Origin: Methanocellales archaeon
Lineage (GTDB): Archaea > Halobacteriota > UBA148
Direction: 5' to 3'
Assembly: GCA_028715985.1 (NCBI GenBank)
Contig: JAQUQR010000005.1
Coordinates: forward strand, 39,069 to 103,068
DNA length: 64,000 nt
Position numbers and translations under genes: made by a program. Below, piece after piece: positions 37,539 to 47,721 of this stretch; position 1 is the stretch's first letter, and each line of letters starts with the position of its first letter. The notes under the pieces were generated by a model, which worked only from the letters and a program-made list of their open reading frames with translations, was not told where the DNA came from and did not search any database.

Positions 37539-38153
37539 ATGTGTTTCATCTTCATCGACGAAAGTGGGGACTTGGGGATGAAGGGGTCAAACTATATGGT
37601 CATAGCCGCCCTCTTCGTTAAAGATTACCGACCACTCGATCGCATTATTAAAAACATGCGCAGATATAAATTTCGGAAAGAACTCAAGAACGTCTGTGAA
37701 ATTAAAACTAATAAGTCCTCCGATGCCGTCCGAAAACACATGCTCAAGAAACTCAATAACATCCCCAATGCACGCATATTCTACATTGTCCTTGAGAAAA
37801 AGAAACTCTACAGCGACTACCTTAAAGATAACAAAGACAAACTTTACAACTACGTCGCTGGAAAACTCGCTAAAAATATCATCATACTAGAAGACACCCA
37901 GTTGGAAATCAAGATAGACAAATCAAAGGGGAAACACCTACTTAGAGAAGACTTTAATCGATACTTCCTGCAAAACCTGTGCGAAGGATCAGACCATATG
38001 AGGGTAACAATAGATCACAGCTATAGTCATTCGTGGAGCGGTATCCAGTTCGCAGACTTGCTCGCATGGTGTTGTTTTCAGAAATTTGAGCACGGAAACT
38101 CAGAATACATTGATATAATAACACAAGACCAAGAAGTTTATCACGTCTGGTAA
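37539..38153 (+). CDS. DUF3800 domain protein
   Basis: A 204-residue protein. It begins CFIFIDESGDLG, the acidic signature of DUF3800, and has a later aspartate-containing HSWSGIQFADLLAWC motif. The fold is RNase H-like, and these genes are frequently found on mobile or defence islands; enzymatic function is unproven. The ATG at 37539 gives the conserved N-terminus; a TTG 15 nt upstream is less likely. AT-rich, next to a large restriction-methylase. Confidence 0.85.
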   Translation: MCFIFIDESGDLGMKGSNYMVIAALFVKDYRPLDRIIKNMRRYKFRKELKNVCEIKTNKSSDAVRKHMLKKLNNIPNARIFYIVLEKKKLYSDYLKDNKDKLYNYVAGKLAKNIIILEDTQLEIKIDKSKGKHLLREDFNRYFLQNLCEGSDHMRVTIDHSYSHSWSGIQFADLLAWCCFQKFEHGNSEYIDIITQDQEVYHVW

Positions 38154-38547
38154 AATTCAAAATGCAGAACCTGCAAGCACTAAACCGTGCACCTCAAGGT
38201 ACACTGGCATGCAGGTTTTACCCGCAACCCATTATAGCACTTATAAGGTTAAAAAACTTTCGATATTTTTGACCATATCTATATCCTACCATATTTGAAG
38301 ATTAACGCATCGCTACTCTTGGAATAACTCCCTTCATATTTGCTCTCTCTTACTTTTTTGCATATGATATAACACCAATTTTTGAGAGATGTGTGAGTCA
38401 ACTCCTTAATGGAGGTTATCTGTAATTGACCGATAGAGGTGAAAAAGTAACTCTTAAGAACTTAGGTATTTAATATCTACATGGCGTTTGTTAGTTAGGT
38501 AATTAATATATAAAAAAAATAAGTAAATCCAATACACTGGAGTAACA
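38154..38547. other. Intergenic with inverted repeat and promoter
   Basis: AACCTGCA (38168-38175) pairs with TGCAGGTT (38210-38217), enclosing a smaller GCAC/GTGC hairpin, so a branched RNA structure is possible just after the DUF3800 stop. Further on, AATATATAAAAAAAAT (about 38503-38518) is the likely TATA region of the restriction-methylase gene, with CTGGAG before its ATG. No coding frame seen. Confidence 0.4.
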
Positions 38548-41500
38548 ATGAACGATTTCGAAATCATTAAACGGACGGTAAATCTACTCGATGTTTTTGG
38601 CAAGTTATACTCTCATCATTCAGTGGGTAGAACAGATAACTATTTGGTGTATGTAGGATTGGCTAAGGGGGTCAAAAAAGCCGACGAAAAAACACTCATA
38701 CAACCAATATTATTTCCTGCATTTTTAGAGGAAATTTTGGATTTTAGCAAAATTGACTATATTCCAGAACAACGGAATGAAAACAGGATGGCGCCTGACT
38801 TTACTCCGATAGATACACTTCTCCATCCTTTCATTTTTGAAACAAAAGGAAACGACTCTGATTTAGAAGATTTTGAAAAGGAATTTCATAATAAATCAAA
38901 ATTATATCTCTCTGCAGATCTTCACGCAAAATATGTTATTATCACAAACATGGACAAATTGGTGGTATATGAAAAAGACTCCGAGAAGAAAATCGAAGAT
39001 TATTCTTTCAGTTTTACAAGATTATATGAAGATTTTAAAAAGAAGGTTCCATTTGATTTAAAAGATGAAAATTCGCAGTCTTTTATTCGATTTGTGAAAA
39101 GATTCCATAAGTCAGAATTGACTATGGAGAAAAAGATTGAGACAATAGCTAGTGCAGAGCCTTATCCCCCACTTTTTGGGGTTGTTACAGAGGAACGGGT
39201 TTTTGCAGAGGAACATGAAACATTGAAGTTGACTAATGCTATACGATTCATTGTAGATACTCTAAAAGATGACGTCAAGAATAATCGAGGTAAAGAATAT
39301 GTCTTAAAAGCACTCAGAAACGACACTCTTAGAAAGGAGCAGATAGCAAGGGAAATTTATTCAATATGTCAAAGTCTCGATTCAAAATATCCTGTTCCAG
39401 AAAGTGAGAAAATAGAGGCTAAAGAACTCGACTTATTGTTAGATTCCAGTAACAAGACAATTAAGAAATCTGTTGATTTGTACTTCTATAGAGTGGCCTA
39501 TTTCACAATGTCGAGATTGCTTTTAATAAGAGTTTGGGAAGATGCTCAGTTCATTGAGAGAGAATATGTAACTTTGTTTAATGGCGGGTTTAAAAAATGG
39601 TATCAAGCATATAATAAAAAGATTGTAAAAGTATTGGAACAAGCATATAATATAGGAAAAGGGAAATATGAGTGGTTATTCACTGATCAAAACAATTATG
39701 CTTGGTATCTACCTACCGATAAAGTTTTAGTTGATGTGTTATATGAATTGGCAAAATATAACCTATCAATTGTGAATCGAGACGTGCTCGGAACCGTTTA
39801 CGAGGAGTACCTAGATGTCCAAGATAAGAAGAGCAAAGGCCAATATTTTACGCCACATCAGATAGTATCTTTAATATGGGACAGAGTCGGGTACACATCA
39901 ATAAAATATGGCGATGAAAAATCTTTTTTTGATTTTAAAAATGGAAAAAGAATTCCTAAATTAATTTTTGAACCTGCTACCGGATCTGGGAGTTTTTTGG
40001 TGGAAGCGATATATAGATTGAGGAATCATTTCCAATTGTTAAATAGAGATAACCGGTTAAATGTAAGAGATGCGTTAGATGTAAGAGATGCTATAATCAA
40101 AGGCATGAATGGCTCTGAGATTAGTGCTTTCTCTTATTATTTAACAGAGGTTAATATTTTAATCCAACTAACACCAATAATCCAAAAAATAATTGATTTA
40201 AATAGTATAGAAAGAGAGTTATCTGGCAAATTTACTCTTAGGGTCATACATCAAGACTCACTAGGATTGCATAATCCACCAGAAAGAGCATTTGGTGAGA
40301 GTGCAGAGAAAGAATTCGTCATTGACAAAGATCATGACATATTAAAATTAGAAGGCGAGAAATTACAGATATTCAAATACATAAAAGATAATCATGATTT
40401 TGATTATGCAATAGCAAATCCTCCTTATATCGGGGAAGACGAGCACAAGGAATTATTTAGAAATGCTACTAAGAGATACCCATATTGGAAAAAATATTAC
40501 CAAGGAAAGATGGATTATCTATATTTCTTCGTTATACTCGCCCTCCAAAAATTGAAAGAAAATGGAAAACTGGGCTTTATAACAACATCCTATTGGCTTA
40601 CAGCAGATGGGGCAAGTAATCTTAGGAAATTTATTTTAGACAATGCAAAGATAGTAGAAATAATAGACTTTGGTGAAATAAAGCTATTTGAGCATGCAAA
40701 AGGGCAGCACAATATTGTTTTTGTTTTAAAGAGATGTAGAGATGAAAAGAAAAAAAAGCAAAAAGAACAAAATAAGATTAAACTCGTGAAGGTGAAGGAA
40801 CACTTTGATGGAAAAAATGTTAGCGATAGACTAACTAAACTTGTGAATCATATTAAAAAGCACATAGATAAGGAAGATTATTCTGATCAGTATATTGAAG
40901 TTTTTTATTCGGCTGTAAAACAGGGGGAATTAACAGATAAAGCATGGTATATTTTCTATAGAGAGAGAGTGGCGAAGATATTAAATCAAATAGAAAGCAT
41001 TGGTAAGGAATTGATTAAGTTTTGTGATATAAACCAGGGTCTAATTACAAATCCGATGACAGTGGATAAAAGCGTATTGGAAACCCTTACCACGAAAGAG
41101 ATCGAAGAAAATAATATCTCTAAAGGAGACGGACTTTTTGTTCTTTCTGCAGCAGAAATAAAAAATATTGATATATCAGAAAAAGAAGGGGAGCTCCTAA
41201 AACCTTTCTTTTTTCCTTCAGATATAAAAAGATTTTATGTGTCATCTTCAACAGATTACAAAGTAATATACACAAATAAACATACAAATATTGAAGAGTA
41301 TCCAAATATAAAAATTCATTTGGAAAAATTTAAAAAGAGATTATACTCTAGACGAGAATGTGAAGAAGGAAAGATTCCGTGGTATTCATTGCATTGGCCT
41401 AGGGAACAGGAAATTTTTGAATCTGAAAAAATAATTTGTCCTTATCGCTCAGATAGAAATATGTTTGGATATACTGAAAAACCTTTTTATGCTGAGGGGA

Positions 41501-42327
41501 GTGTACGCTTTATAACTCCAAAAAAAGATGAGAAAAATAAGCTAAAATTCACCAATAGTGAAAATTTAAGCAAACATGATTTGAGATATATTCTTGGTGT
41601 TTTGAACTCGTCTCTATTCAGGGTTTGGTGTCATCATAAAACGAAGCCAAAAGGTGATATGAGAGAGCTTTTCTACACACCCCTTACTCAGATGCCAATA
41701 AAACCTATTGATTTTGACAATTCTGAGGAAATGAAAATGTATGAAAATATAATAGAATATGCACAAACAATTATTGATCTCAAGAGAGAATTGTCTACTT
41801 ATCAAAAATATTTCCAAGAATCAATCTTGGAATTAGAAACATCTGAACCACTTCCAAAAATATTAAATGAAACGATTCTACACGCTTTGAGTGAAAGTAA
41901 AAAAAGGGACATCTGGACATCTTCGCAATTAAAGCCCACTGATTCTGATAAGGATTTCATTTTAAAAAGAGCAAATGAAGTAACGATAAATATGGATAGG
42001 GGTATAACGGATTTTGAATACATGTTAATTTTAGAAGGAAAAAATAAAGGAATTATTAAAATAGACGGAGAAAAAGAAATCCTAACATTTTTGAAGATAA
42101 TTTTAGATGAAAATTACGAAGGTATGTCTTGGAAAGAAATTGAGCAAAATATCATACTTCCGGATACTATGGAATCCTTTGAGATAAAGTATATAGAAAT
42201 TAGAGATAAAGTACATGAGATTTTAAAAAAGATTCAGAAATCTCAAGATGAAATAAATGAGATGGTTTGTAAATTATATGGGATTAAAACAGAGGATGTA
42301 AATGATGCTATAGAACAGTCATTTTAA
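38548..42327 (+). CDS. Single-chain type IIG-like restriction endonuclease-methyltransferase
   Basis: A 1259-residue protein. The N-terminal nuclease site is PD-(D/E)xK: D84 (APDF), E98 and K100 (FETK). A helical connector leads to an N6-adenine methyltransferase with motif I EPATGSGSF (475-483) and motif IV NPPY (624-627), followed by a target-recognition region of the TaqI-C type and a C-terminal helical part. Both cutting and protecting would be done by one chain, so no partner is needed. AT-rich compared with flanking core genes. The gene appears intact. Confidence 0.9.
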   Translation: MNDFEIIKRTVNLLDVFGKLYSHHSVGRTDNYLVYVGLAKGVKKADEKTLIQPILFPAFLEEILDFSKIDYIPEQRNENRMAPDFTPIDTLLHPFIFETKGNDSDLEDFEKEFHNKSKLYLSADLHAKYVIITNMDKLVVYEKDSEKKIEDYSFSFTRLYEDFKKKVPFDLKDENSQSFIRFVKRFHKSELTMEKKIETIASAEPYPPLFGVVTEERVFAEEHETLKLTNAIRFIVDTLKDDVKNNRGKEYVLKALRNDTLRKEQIAREIYSICQSLDSKYPVPESEKIEAKELDLLLDSSNKTIKKSVDLYFYRVAYFTMSRLLLIRVWEDAQFIEREYVTLFNGGFKKWYQAYNKKIVKVLEQAYNIGKGKYEWLFTDQNNYAWYLPTDKVLVDVLYELAKYNLSIVNRDVLGTVYEEYLDVQDKKSKGQYFTPHQIVSLIWDRVGYTSIKYGDEKSFFDFKNGKRIPKLIFEPATGSGSFLVEAIYRLRNHFQLLNRDNRLNVRDALDVRDAIIKGMNGSEISAFSYYLTEVNILIQLTPIIQKIIDLNSIERELSGKFTLRVIHQDSLGLHNPPERAFGESAEKEFVIDKDHDILKLEGEKLQIFKYIKDNHDFDYAIANPPYIGEDEHKELFRNATKRYPYWKKYYQGKMDYLYFFVILALQKLKENGKLGFITTSYWLTADGASNLRKFILDNAKIVEIIDFGEIKLFEHAKGQHNIVFVLKRCRDEKKKKQKEQNKIKLVKVKEHFDGKNVSDRLTKLVNHIKKHIDKEDYSDQYIEVFYSAVKQGELTDKAWYIFYRERVAKILNQIESIGKELIKFCDINQGLITNPMTVDKSVLETLTTKEIEENNISKGDGLFVLSAAEIKNIDISEKEGELLKPFFFPSDIKRFYVSSSTDYKVIYTNKHTNIEEYPNIKIHLEKFKKRLYSRRECEEGKIPWYSLHWPREQEIFESEKIICPYRSDRNMFGYTEKPFYAEGSVRFITPKKDEKNKLKFTNSENLSKHDLRYILGVLNSSLFRVWCHHKTKPKGDMRELFYTPLTQMPIKPIDFDNSEEMKMYENIIEYAQTIIDLKRELSTYQKYFQESILELETSEPLPKILNETILHALSESKKRDIWTSSQLKPTDSDKDFILKRANEVTINMDRGITDFEYMLILEGKNKGIIKIDGEKEILTFLKIILDENYEGMSWKEIEQNIILPDTMESFEIKYIEIRDKVHEILKKIQKSQDEINEMVCKLYGIKTEDVNDAIEQSF

Positions 42328-42487
42328 TAATCAAAGATGACGTTTAAGGCTCTTAAATTTATTTTTGTGCGATGTAATTTAGTCATAAATCATCATTTTA
42401 TCATACCATACAAAAATCCACTTCGATAATTTTTGAATCTACCAACACTTAAATATCGATTAACATAATTATCGATCGGGGACGTCT

Positions 42488-42811
42488 ATGAACGTTAAAA
42501 GGATAATTATTGCAACAGCTGTCGGTTTGTTATGCGGCATCTTCTGTGCCTATGGGGCTGCCTGGAAATATCCCGGTCAATTTGAGATGCTGATTTTGGC
42601 ATCCATCGTGTACAACAGGGTATTGCTGGGCTTTGTGATCGGACTTGCTGATCAAATAAAAATGCACCCCATCGCAAGAGGGGCAATTCTTGGAGCCATT
42701 GTAAGCGTAGCCATCGGGATACCATCAGGTCTAAGCGGCGGTTTGACATTGGTTGCCTTTGGCATTGTGTATGGGATCATCGCCGATTTCGTGGCTACGA
42801 GATGGTCCTAA
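42488..42811 (+). CDS. Small integral membrane protein
   Basis: A 107-residue protein with four hydrophobic segments (about 5-25, 34-54, 64-82 and 84-102), rich in glycine and alanine (GFVIGLAD, GAILGAIVSVAIGIPSGLSGG). TATA-like TTAAATATCG lies about 40 nt upstream. It converges on the RPA operon with a 4-nt overlap at the ends. Function unknown. Confidence 0.75.
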   Translation: MNVKRIIIATAVGLLCGIFCAYGAAWKYPGQFEMLILASIVYNRVLLGFVIGLADQIKMHPIARGAILGAIVSVAIGIPSGLSGGLTLVAFGIVYGIIADFVATRWS

Positions 42812-43497
42812 GCTCTCAGCTTATATTCACTTGTGCCACCGCAAAACCTGGTGATGTAATCGATGGCCTTAACAATAGCTTGCTCTAGGAGGTCATCCTC
42901 TATTCCGGGAACTCCGCATGAAAGCAATATGACGTTTTTGGTATCAGACGTCACCTTCGTGCTGTCCGCATCCCTGTAGGGATAGATCGCCACTAATTTC
43001 TCATCCTCTGAATCCTCATCTGCATATGAAAGTACTACCTCCTTACCCCTTAGCCTCATCGGCTCATCCATCCCTATGCCTTTGAACAGCTCTCCTGGCT
43101 CGGCAAACCTCATGGTCAAGTTACCACCCTTTATCAAGCTCTCATCAAATGCTGCCAGTGCGATGCCGGTTTCTATGGAGGATAAATTGTAGGCATCCAC
43201 GATGGGATTGATTTTCGGTATCGGGCTGCCTCTGAGAACTCTGCGGATTAAAGCCTCCCCTGCCGGTCGAACCTTTGTCGGATCCACGCCGATATTCCAG
43301 AAAAAATCCCTATAGGCTCTAAAGATGCTCACGTCCTTCAGGTCCTCAAGTGAGTACCTCTCCCTTACTTTGGCGAATACGGATTCTCTCAATCCTTCCA
43401 TGTCTTCTTTGGCAGGGTGCATGTCGGAGATGGATCCGATGCAGACCTTCAGACCAGGAAATCTCTCCTTTACCTTGGGATCAAAATAGAAATTCAT
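42808..43497 (-). CDS. B3/B4 domain protein (PheRS beta-like)
   Basis: About 229 residues from the ATG at 43497. The region RPAGEALIRRVLRGSPIPKINPIVDAYNLSSIET (about 85-118) and GGTSEYKLRA-type end match the B3/B4 domain of phenylalanyl-tRNA synthetase beta chains, seen free-standing in archaea. In the synthetase this domain edits mischarged tRNA; a free copy may act in trans. It is the third gene of the RPA operon and overlaps the previous stop region. Role in DNA metabolism not evident. Confidence 0.82.
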   Translation of the reverse strand: MNFYFDPKVKERFPGLKVCIGSISDMHPAKEDMEGLRESVFAKVRERYSLEDLKDVSIFRAYRDFFWNIGVDPTKVRPAGEALIRRVLRGSPIPKINPIVDAYNLSSIETGIALAAFDESLIKGGNLTMRFAEPGELFKGIGMDEPMRLRGKEVVLSYADEDSEDEKLVAIYPYRDADSTKVTSDTKNVILLSCGVPGIEDDLLEQAIVKAIDYITRFCGGTSEYKLRA

Positions 43498-43499
43498 AG

Positions 43500-44090
43500 T
43501 CAAATATTTGACAGATCGATAAAGCTTACCTTTTCCCCGGATTTGCTGATCGTCTTGAGAGCTTCCAGCACCATCTGCTTATAATGCTCTATGTCCGGGG
43601 AATAATGCTCCTTTGCTTTAGCCGCATCCTCGCCCCCTTCGTTCAATTGTTGGAGACGCTGGAGCGTTTGTCTCGCAGTCTCGAGAATCCACAGATCATA
43701 GGTATCCGCATCCACGATATGTATCCTTTCGGGTCTAACTGATGTGAGTATGTCCCCACTCATTTCGTATATATTTGGCTTGCCAACCACAGCGACGAAC
43801 TGGGGCGGCTCTATGCTGGATAAGGCTTGGGCTGCTTCTGGCTGGTATTGGCCGGCATAGATCAGGAATGAGCCTGTGGGGTCTGCCACCCTTGCACGCC
43901 AATATTCTACATCATTTCCGATATCCTCTTTCTCGATCAGTGTGCCCACGAAGAATATGCGATTGCATTTGGCACCGGTCGGGGTCAACAGATACTGAGG
44001 AGCATACTGGTCCTCCTGCTCTTTAAACGCCATATTGGACTCTGCGAACTCTCTTGCAAAAACCCTCTTGGCAACCTCTCTGCTCAACAT
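43500..44090 (-). CDS. RPA-associated protein (COG3390)
   Basis: A 196-residue protein. The N-terminal REVAKRVFAREFAESN and the OB-fold portion (NRIFFVGTLIEKEDI..RARVADPTGSFLIYAGQYQPEA, about 42-87) match the archaeal RPA-associated family, which sits next to the single-strand DNA-binding protein in euryarchaea. It likely forms part of the RPA complex in replication and repair. The start overlaps the rpa stop by 7 nt. Confidence 0.88.
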   Translation of the reverse strand: MLSREVAKRVFAREFAESNMAFKEQEDQYAPQYLLTPTGAKCNRIFFVGTLIEKEDIGNDVEYWRARVADPTGSFLIYAGQYQPEAAQALSSIEPPQFVAVVGKPNIYEMSGDILTSVRPERIHIVDADTYDLWILETARQTLQRLQQLNEGGEDAAKAKEHYSPDIEHYKQMVLEALKTISKSGEKVSFIDLSNI

Positions 44091-44989
44091 CCTAAAGCCT
44101 CCACTTCTTTGATCAATTTCGTAACCTCTTTATCCGATATTTTTGGCGCACTTTTCATATCCTCTACCAGGATATAGCGGCCAACCCTGGGACCTTTGAT
44201 GCTGAAATATCGTCCTATCAATCTTTCCTGGAAAGCATCTAAAACCAAAGATTGGTCAAGTGCCTCGGCTGCCATCTTCTTTGCCTCATCCAAGGTGATG
44301 CCAATTAAGCTTTCGACGATCTCTCTATTCAAGAGTGTCTCCTGTACGACCTTGCCATCGTCTATCACTCCTTTTATCCGCAGGTCATAGGTCCCTTCAA
44401 CTTTTCCATGCTCTCCGCAGGATCCTTTTAAGAGAGCTCGGTTGCAGAATTCACATCTCTTGATCAAGCCAGATCCGGATTGTATATCGACGATTGCACC
44501 CTCGAGCTCCTCCACAAGAGAGCTGACCTCTATGTCCTCCTCCAGTGGAACGATCTCGGTGCTTCTTGTCAATTTTACGCTGTATCGTCCTTGCCACTCG
44601 TCGGTCACCACATTCTTGAGCAGGTAGCACCTATCTTCCTCCACAGGTGGCAGGTCAGATTTTACCCAGCTAACAAATCTAATGATCCCGGTATCATCTC
44701 CGATCAGACCGGATTGCGCGATCAACTCGCTCTCAGAGGGCCATAGTTGCACCACTTTCGTTTTAAGGGATATCCATCGCCCCTCGCTCTGGATGTCCTT
44801 GACCTTTACGAGGTCTGCGCTCTTGCGCTCTTTTGCATATTGGCTTACAACGCTTCGTTTCGCCTCCTCGATAGGGACCCTGAATCCGTTAATCAACTCA
44901 TCCAGTTTCTTCTCGATCTCCTCTAATGGCACTTCTAAGCCCATTTCAGAAAAGCGATCTTTAAGCTGCTCAGCTATCTCCCTTACCAT
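44084..44989 (-). CDS. rpa: Replication factor A, single-stranded DNA-binding protein
   Basis: A 301-residue protein. An N-terminal helical segment (about 1-55) is followed by an OB fold (VKVKDIQSEGRWISLKTKVVQLW..GIIRFVSWVKSDLPP), a zinc finger CEFC..C..H (about 177-193, KRCEFCNRALLKGSCGEH) and a second OB-like fold. This is the euryarchaeal RPA architecture. It coats single-stranded DNA in replication, repair and recombination. First gene of a three-gene operon with the RPA-associated and B3/B4 genes. Confidence 0.9.
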   Translation of the reverse strand: MVREIAEQLKDRFSEMGLEVPLEEIEKKLDELINGFRVPIEEAKRSVVSQYAKERKSADLVKVKDIQSEGRWISLKTKVVQLWPSESELIAQSGLIGDDTGIIRFVSWVKSDLPPVEEDRCYLLKNVVTDEWQGRYSVKLTRSTEIVPLEEDIEVSSLVEELEGAIVDIQSGSGLIKRCEFCNRALLKGSCGEHGKVEGTYDLRIKGVIDDGKVVQETLLNREIVESLIGITLDEAKKMAAEALDQSLVLDAFQERLIGRYFSIKGPRVGRYILVEDMKSAPKISDKEVTKLIKEVEALGC

Positions 44990-45116
44990 GTTTTATAGGT
45001 CGCCACCACGACAAATAAAACTAACGATGACATTAGATATTTCGATGACGATGATCGAGATATTATATTTATCCTACCGTTAACGTTTTGTAGATTGCTT
45101 GGCTTAGATTAATTCA

Positions 45117-46226
45117 ATGGCAAAGGTCTATTTCACAAGCTCAAGGGCACCTGTTAGAGAGCCACATAAATGGTATCAACCAAGTCTGAGTGGTGTTAAC
45201 AAGCTAGAGCGGCTTTTAAATAAGAGTGGAATTTTGGAAGACATCGAGAAGGGAGAAATCATCGCCCTAAAGATGCACTTCGGCATCCGTGGAACGACCA
45301 AATCATTGCGCTCGATGTTCATTCGTAAGGTTGCTCAAATGGTCAAAGCAAAGGGAGGAGAGCCTTTTGTGACAGAGACAACGGGACTTGGCATGCTTCG
45401 GGAACAATGCTTTGCTTTGGGCAAGATCAAGGCAGCAGAGGCGAGTGGCTACACACCTCAAACGCTGTCTGCACCGATCATAATTGCAGACGGTCTGAGG
45501 GGATTCGATAGCGTGGGTGTTAGCGTTGAAGGCTCACAGCTCAAAAAGGTATACGTGGCGAAACAAATTGCTGAGGCGGATAAAGTCATTTCCCTAGCTC
45601 ATTTTAAGGGGCATATGAACGCAGGGTTTGGCGGTGCGCTCAAAAGCATTGGCATTGGGTGCGTAGCTAAAACGTCCAAATATGATGCGCACATCTATTC
45701 CCCTCCCAACATAAACGACAATTGCACTGAGTGCGGAGCATGTGTAAAGATCTGTCCTGTCGGTGCCATAATTGACTGGAAGGTTGACGCTGAGAAATGC
45801 ATCAGATGTCAGGGATGTGCTGAAGTGTGTGAGGAAGATGCCATATCCTTCAAGTGGACCTCATCGAAAGACCTCTCAGAGCGAATCGTTGATTGTGCTA
45901 AAGCAGTTTTAGATTTGGTCGGAAGGGAGAACATCAAATATGTGAACTTCTTGCTCGATATAACGCCGCACTGCGATTGCTGCCCTTACTCAGATAATAT
46001 AATAGTGCCAGATCTGGGCATTCTGGCCTCAGATGACATACTTGCGATAGATAAGGCATCCGTCGATATGGTGAACAAAGCTCCCGTAATAGCAGATTCC
46101 ATGGCTCAAAATGCAGATGACAAGTTCCATGGGATGTATAAGTGGGCCCGCTCCTCAGATCAGTTAAATGCGGCAAAAAAACTCGGACTCGGTGAAATGG
46201 AGTATGAGTTGATAGAAATAAAATAG
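45117..46226 (+). CDS. DUF362 protein with two [4Fe-4S] ferredoxin clusters
   Basis: A 369-residue protein. The N-terminal DUF362 part (MHFGIRGTTKSLR, SLAHFKGHMNAGFGGALKSIGIGC) is followed by two ferredoxin motifs, CTECGACVKIC and CIRCQGCAEVC, then a second DUF362 section with a C-terminal HCDCCPYSD cysteine cluster. Proteins of this family are implicated in electron transfer or metal-cofactor processes; function is not established. Isolated gene, downstream of the divergent RPA promoter. Confidence 0.87.
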   Translation: MAKVYFTSSRAPVREPHKWYQPSLSGVNKLERLLNKSGILEDIEKGEIIALKMHFGIRGTTKSLRSMFIRKVAQMVKAKGGEPFVTETTGLGMLREQCFALGKIKAAEASGYTPQTLSAPIIIADGLRGFDSVGVSVEGSQLKKVYVAKQIAEADKVISLAHFKGHMNAGFGGALKSIGIGCVAKTSKYDAHIYSPPNINDNCTECGACVKICPVGAIIDWKVDAEKCIRCQGCAEVCEEDAISFKWTSSKDLSERIVDCAKAVLDLVGRENIKYVNFLLDITPHCDCCPYSDNIIVPDLGILASDDILAIDKASVDMVNKAPVIADSMAQNADDKFHGMYKWARSSDQLNAAKKLGLGEMEYELIEIK

Positions 46227-46339
46227 ATTTGATTAAGTTTAAATCCACCCTCAATAAATAAATGCAATGATTTTAGTTAGGGCCGGTTTATCTATTATTT
46301 ATAAAAGAAATGTTGTACTAAAAGAAGGATGAGGCCATT

Positions 46340-47545
46340 ATGGGAAAGAAAATTCAGGTTGCGGTTCTTATTATTCTAATACTAGTTTTAGCGGGTTGTA
46401 TCCAAGAAACCGTAACTGATGTGCCCACACCTAAAGTCTCTGTAGAGCCATCACCCCCTTCGGTTACGGAGGAAGATATTGAAGAACTCCGTACTGAAAT
46501 TGCTGAATTGAAAGCGGTCGTGGAATCGCAGGGAAAAAGAATTACTGAACTTGAAGAGAAAGAACTTCAGAAAGACCTGCCTGCCCTTCAAGTGAAATCT
46601 GATCCGATGATGTTGTCCTTGGCTATTTCGGATATAGTGCAACGAGTGCAGCCCGCTGTGGTATTTATCTCGGTTGAAATCGAGACACAGGACTTCTATG
46701 GGCGGAGGACGACTCAATATGGATCTGGTTCTGGGGTTATAATCACCAAAGACGGATATATATTGACAAATAATCACGTAGTGGAGGATGCTACTAAGAT
46801 AGAGGTTACACTCCCTGATTTTTCCAGCCCATTCGCTGCTAGGCTTATAGGCACCGATCCGACGACAGATCTGGCAGTGATTAAAATAGAAGGAGATTTT
46901 CCTACTGCCGAGTTTGGTGACGCCTCACAACTAAGGCCTGGAAATCTGGTTATAGCCATCGGCAACCCTCTGGGACTTGAGGGCGGTCCGACTACGACTC
47001 TAGGCGTGGTGAGCAATACCGAGCGCTCTACGGTGGTGGATGGTACCACCTATTATGATTTAATCCAAACCGATGCTGCCATCAATCCAGGAAACAGCGG
47101 AGGCCCTCTGCTGAGTTTGGATGGCAAAGTAATTGGCATCAATACACTTTCTGGTGGGGCCGAGAACATTGGCTTTGCCATAAGTGCCAACACTGCAAAG
47201 CCAGTCTACGATGCCCTAATAACCCCCCCACACAAGGTCATTCGTCCCTGGTTAGGGGTTGGTTTTAGGACGGTAACCCCTGATCTTGCAGCTCAAGAAG
47301 GCTATCAAAGGACTACTGGTGTCGTGATCCTAAGCGTGCAAAAGGGGAGCCCTGCGGACCAGGCAGGCCTGATGGTGGATGACATCATCCTCAGTTTCGA
47401 TGGTGAGGAGGTAACCGTAGATACGAGGTTGATAAAAATGCTGTGGAGCCACAAGGTTGGAGAGGAGATAAAATTGACATTATTGCGCGGCGGGGAAGAG
47501 AAAACGGTGATAGTCAGGTTGGGTGAAAGGCCAGAAGGGCTTTAA
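46340..47545 (+). CDS. HtrA/DegP-type serine protease, lipoprotein
   Basis: A 401-residue protein. A signal peptide with lipobox LAGC places C20 as a membrane-anchored N-terminus, followed by a proline-rich linker and a coiled coil (about 42-80). The trypsin-like domain has the triad H146 (TNNHVV), D177 (TTDLAV) and S253 (GNSGGP). One PDZ domain follows (about 300-395). It would act outside the membrane in protein quality control. Lipobox use in archaea is known but rarer than in bacteria. Confidence 0.94.
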   Translation: MGKKIQVAVLIILILVLAGCIQETVTDVPTPKVSVEPSPPSVTEEDIEELRTEIAELKAVVESQGKRITELEEKELQKDLPALQVKSDPMMLSLAISDIVQRVQPAVVFISVEIETQDFYGRRTTQYGSGSGVIITKDGYILTNNHVVEDATKIEVTLPDFSSPFAARLIGTDPTTDLAVIKIEGDFPTAEFGDASQLRPGNLVIAIGNPLGLEGGPTTTLGVVSNTERSTVVDGTTYYDLIQTDAAINPGNSGGPLLSLDGKVIGINTLSGGAENIGFAISANTAKPVYDALITPPHKVIRPWLGVGFRTVTPDLAAQEGYQRTTGVVILSVQKGSPADQAGLMVDDIILSFDGEEVTVDTRLIKMLWSHKVGEEIKLTLLRGGEEKTVIVRLGERPEGL

Positions 47546-47721
47546 TTAAAGTAGGTCATCTTTCAAGCTATTGGATATTTGCTCTGAATCTACACTATAA
47601 TCTCGTTATTCTGCCAAAAATTTAATTCTTATGTAATGTTTAATTTGCATAATGTAAAGCTTTATATACTTTAAGTCTAATCACTTTTACATAAAGTAAA
47701 GAAGCCTATGGGGTGATGAAC

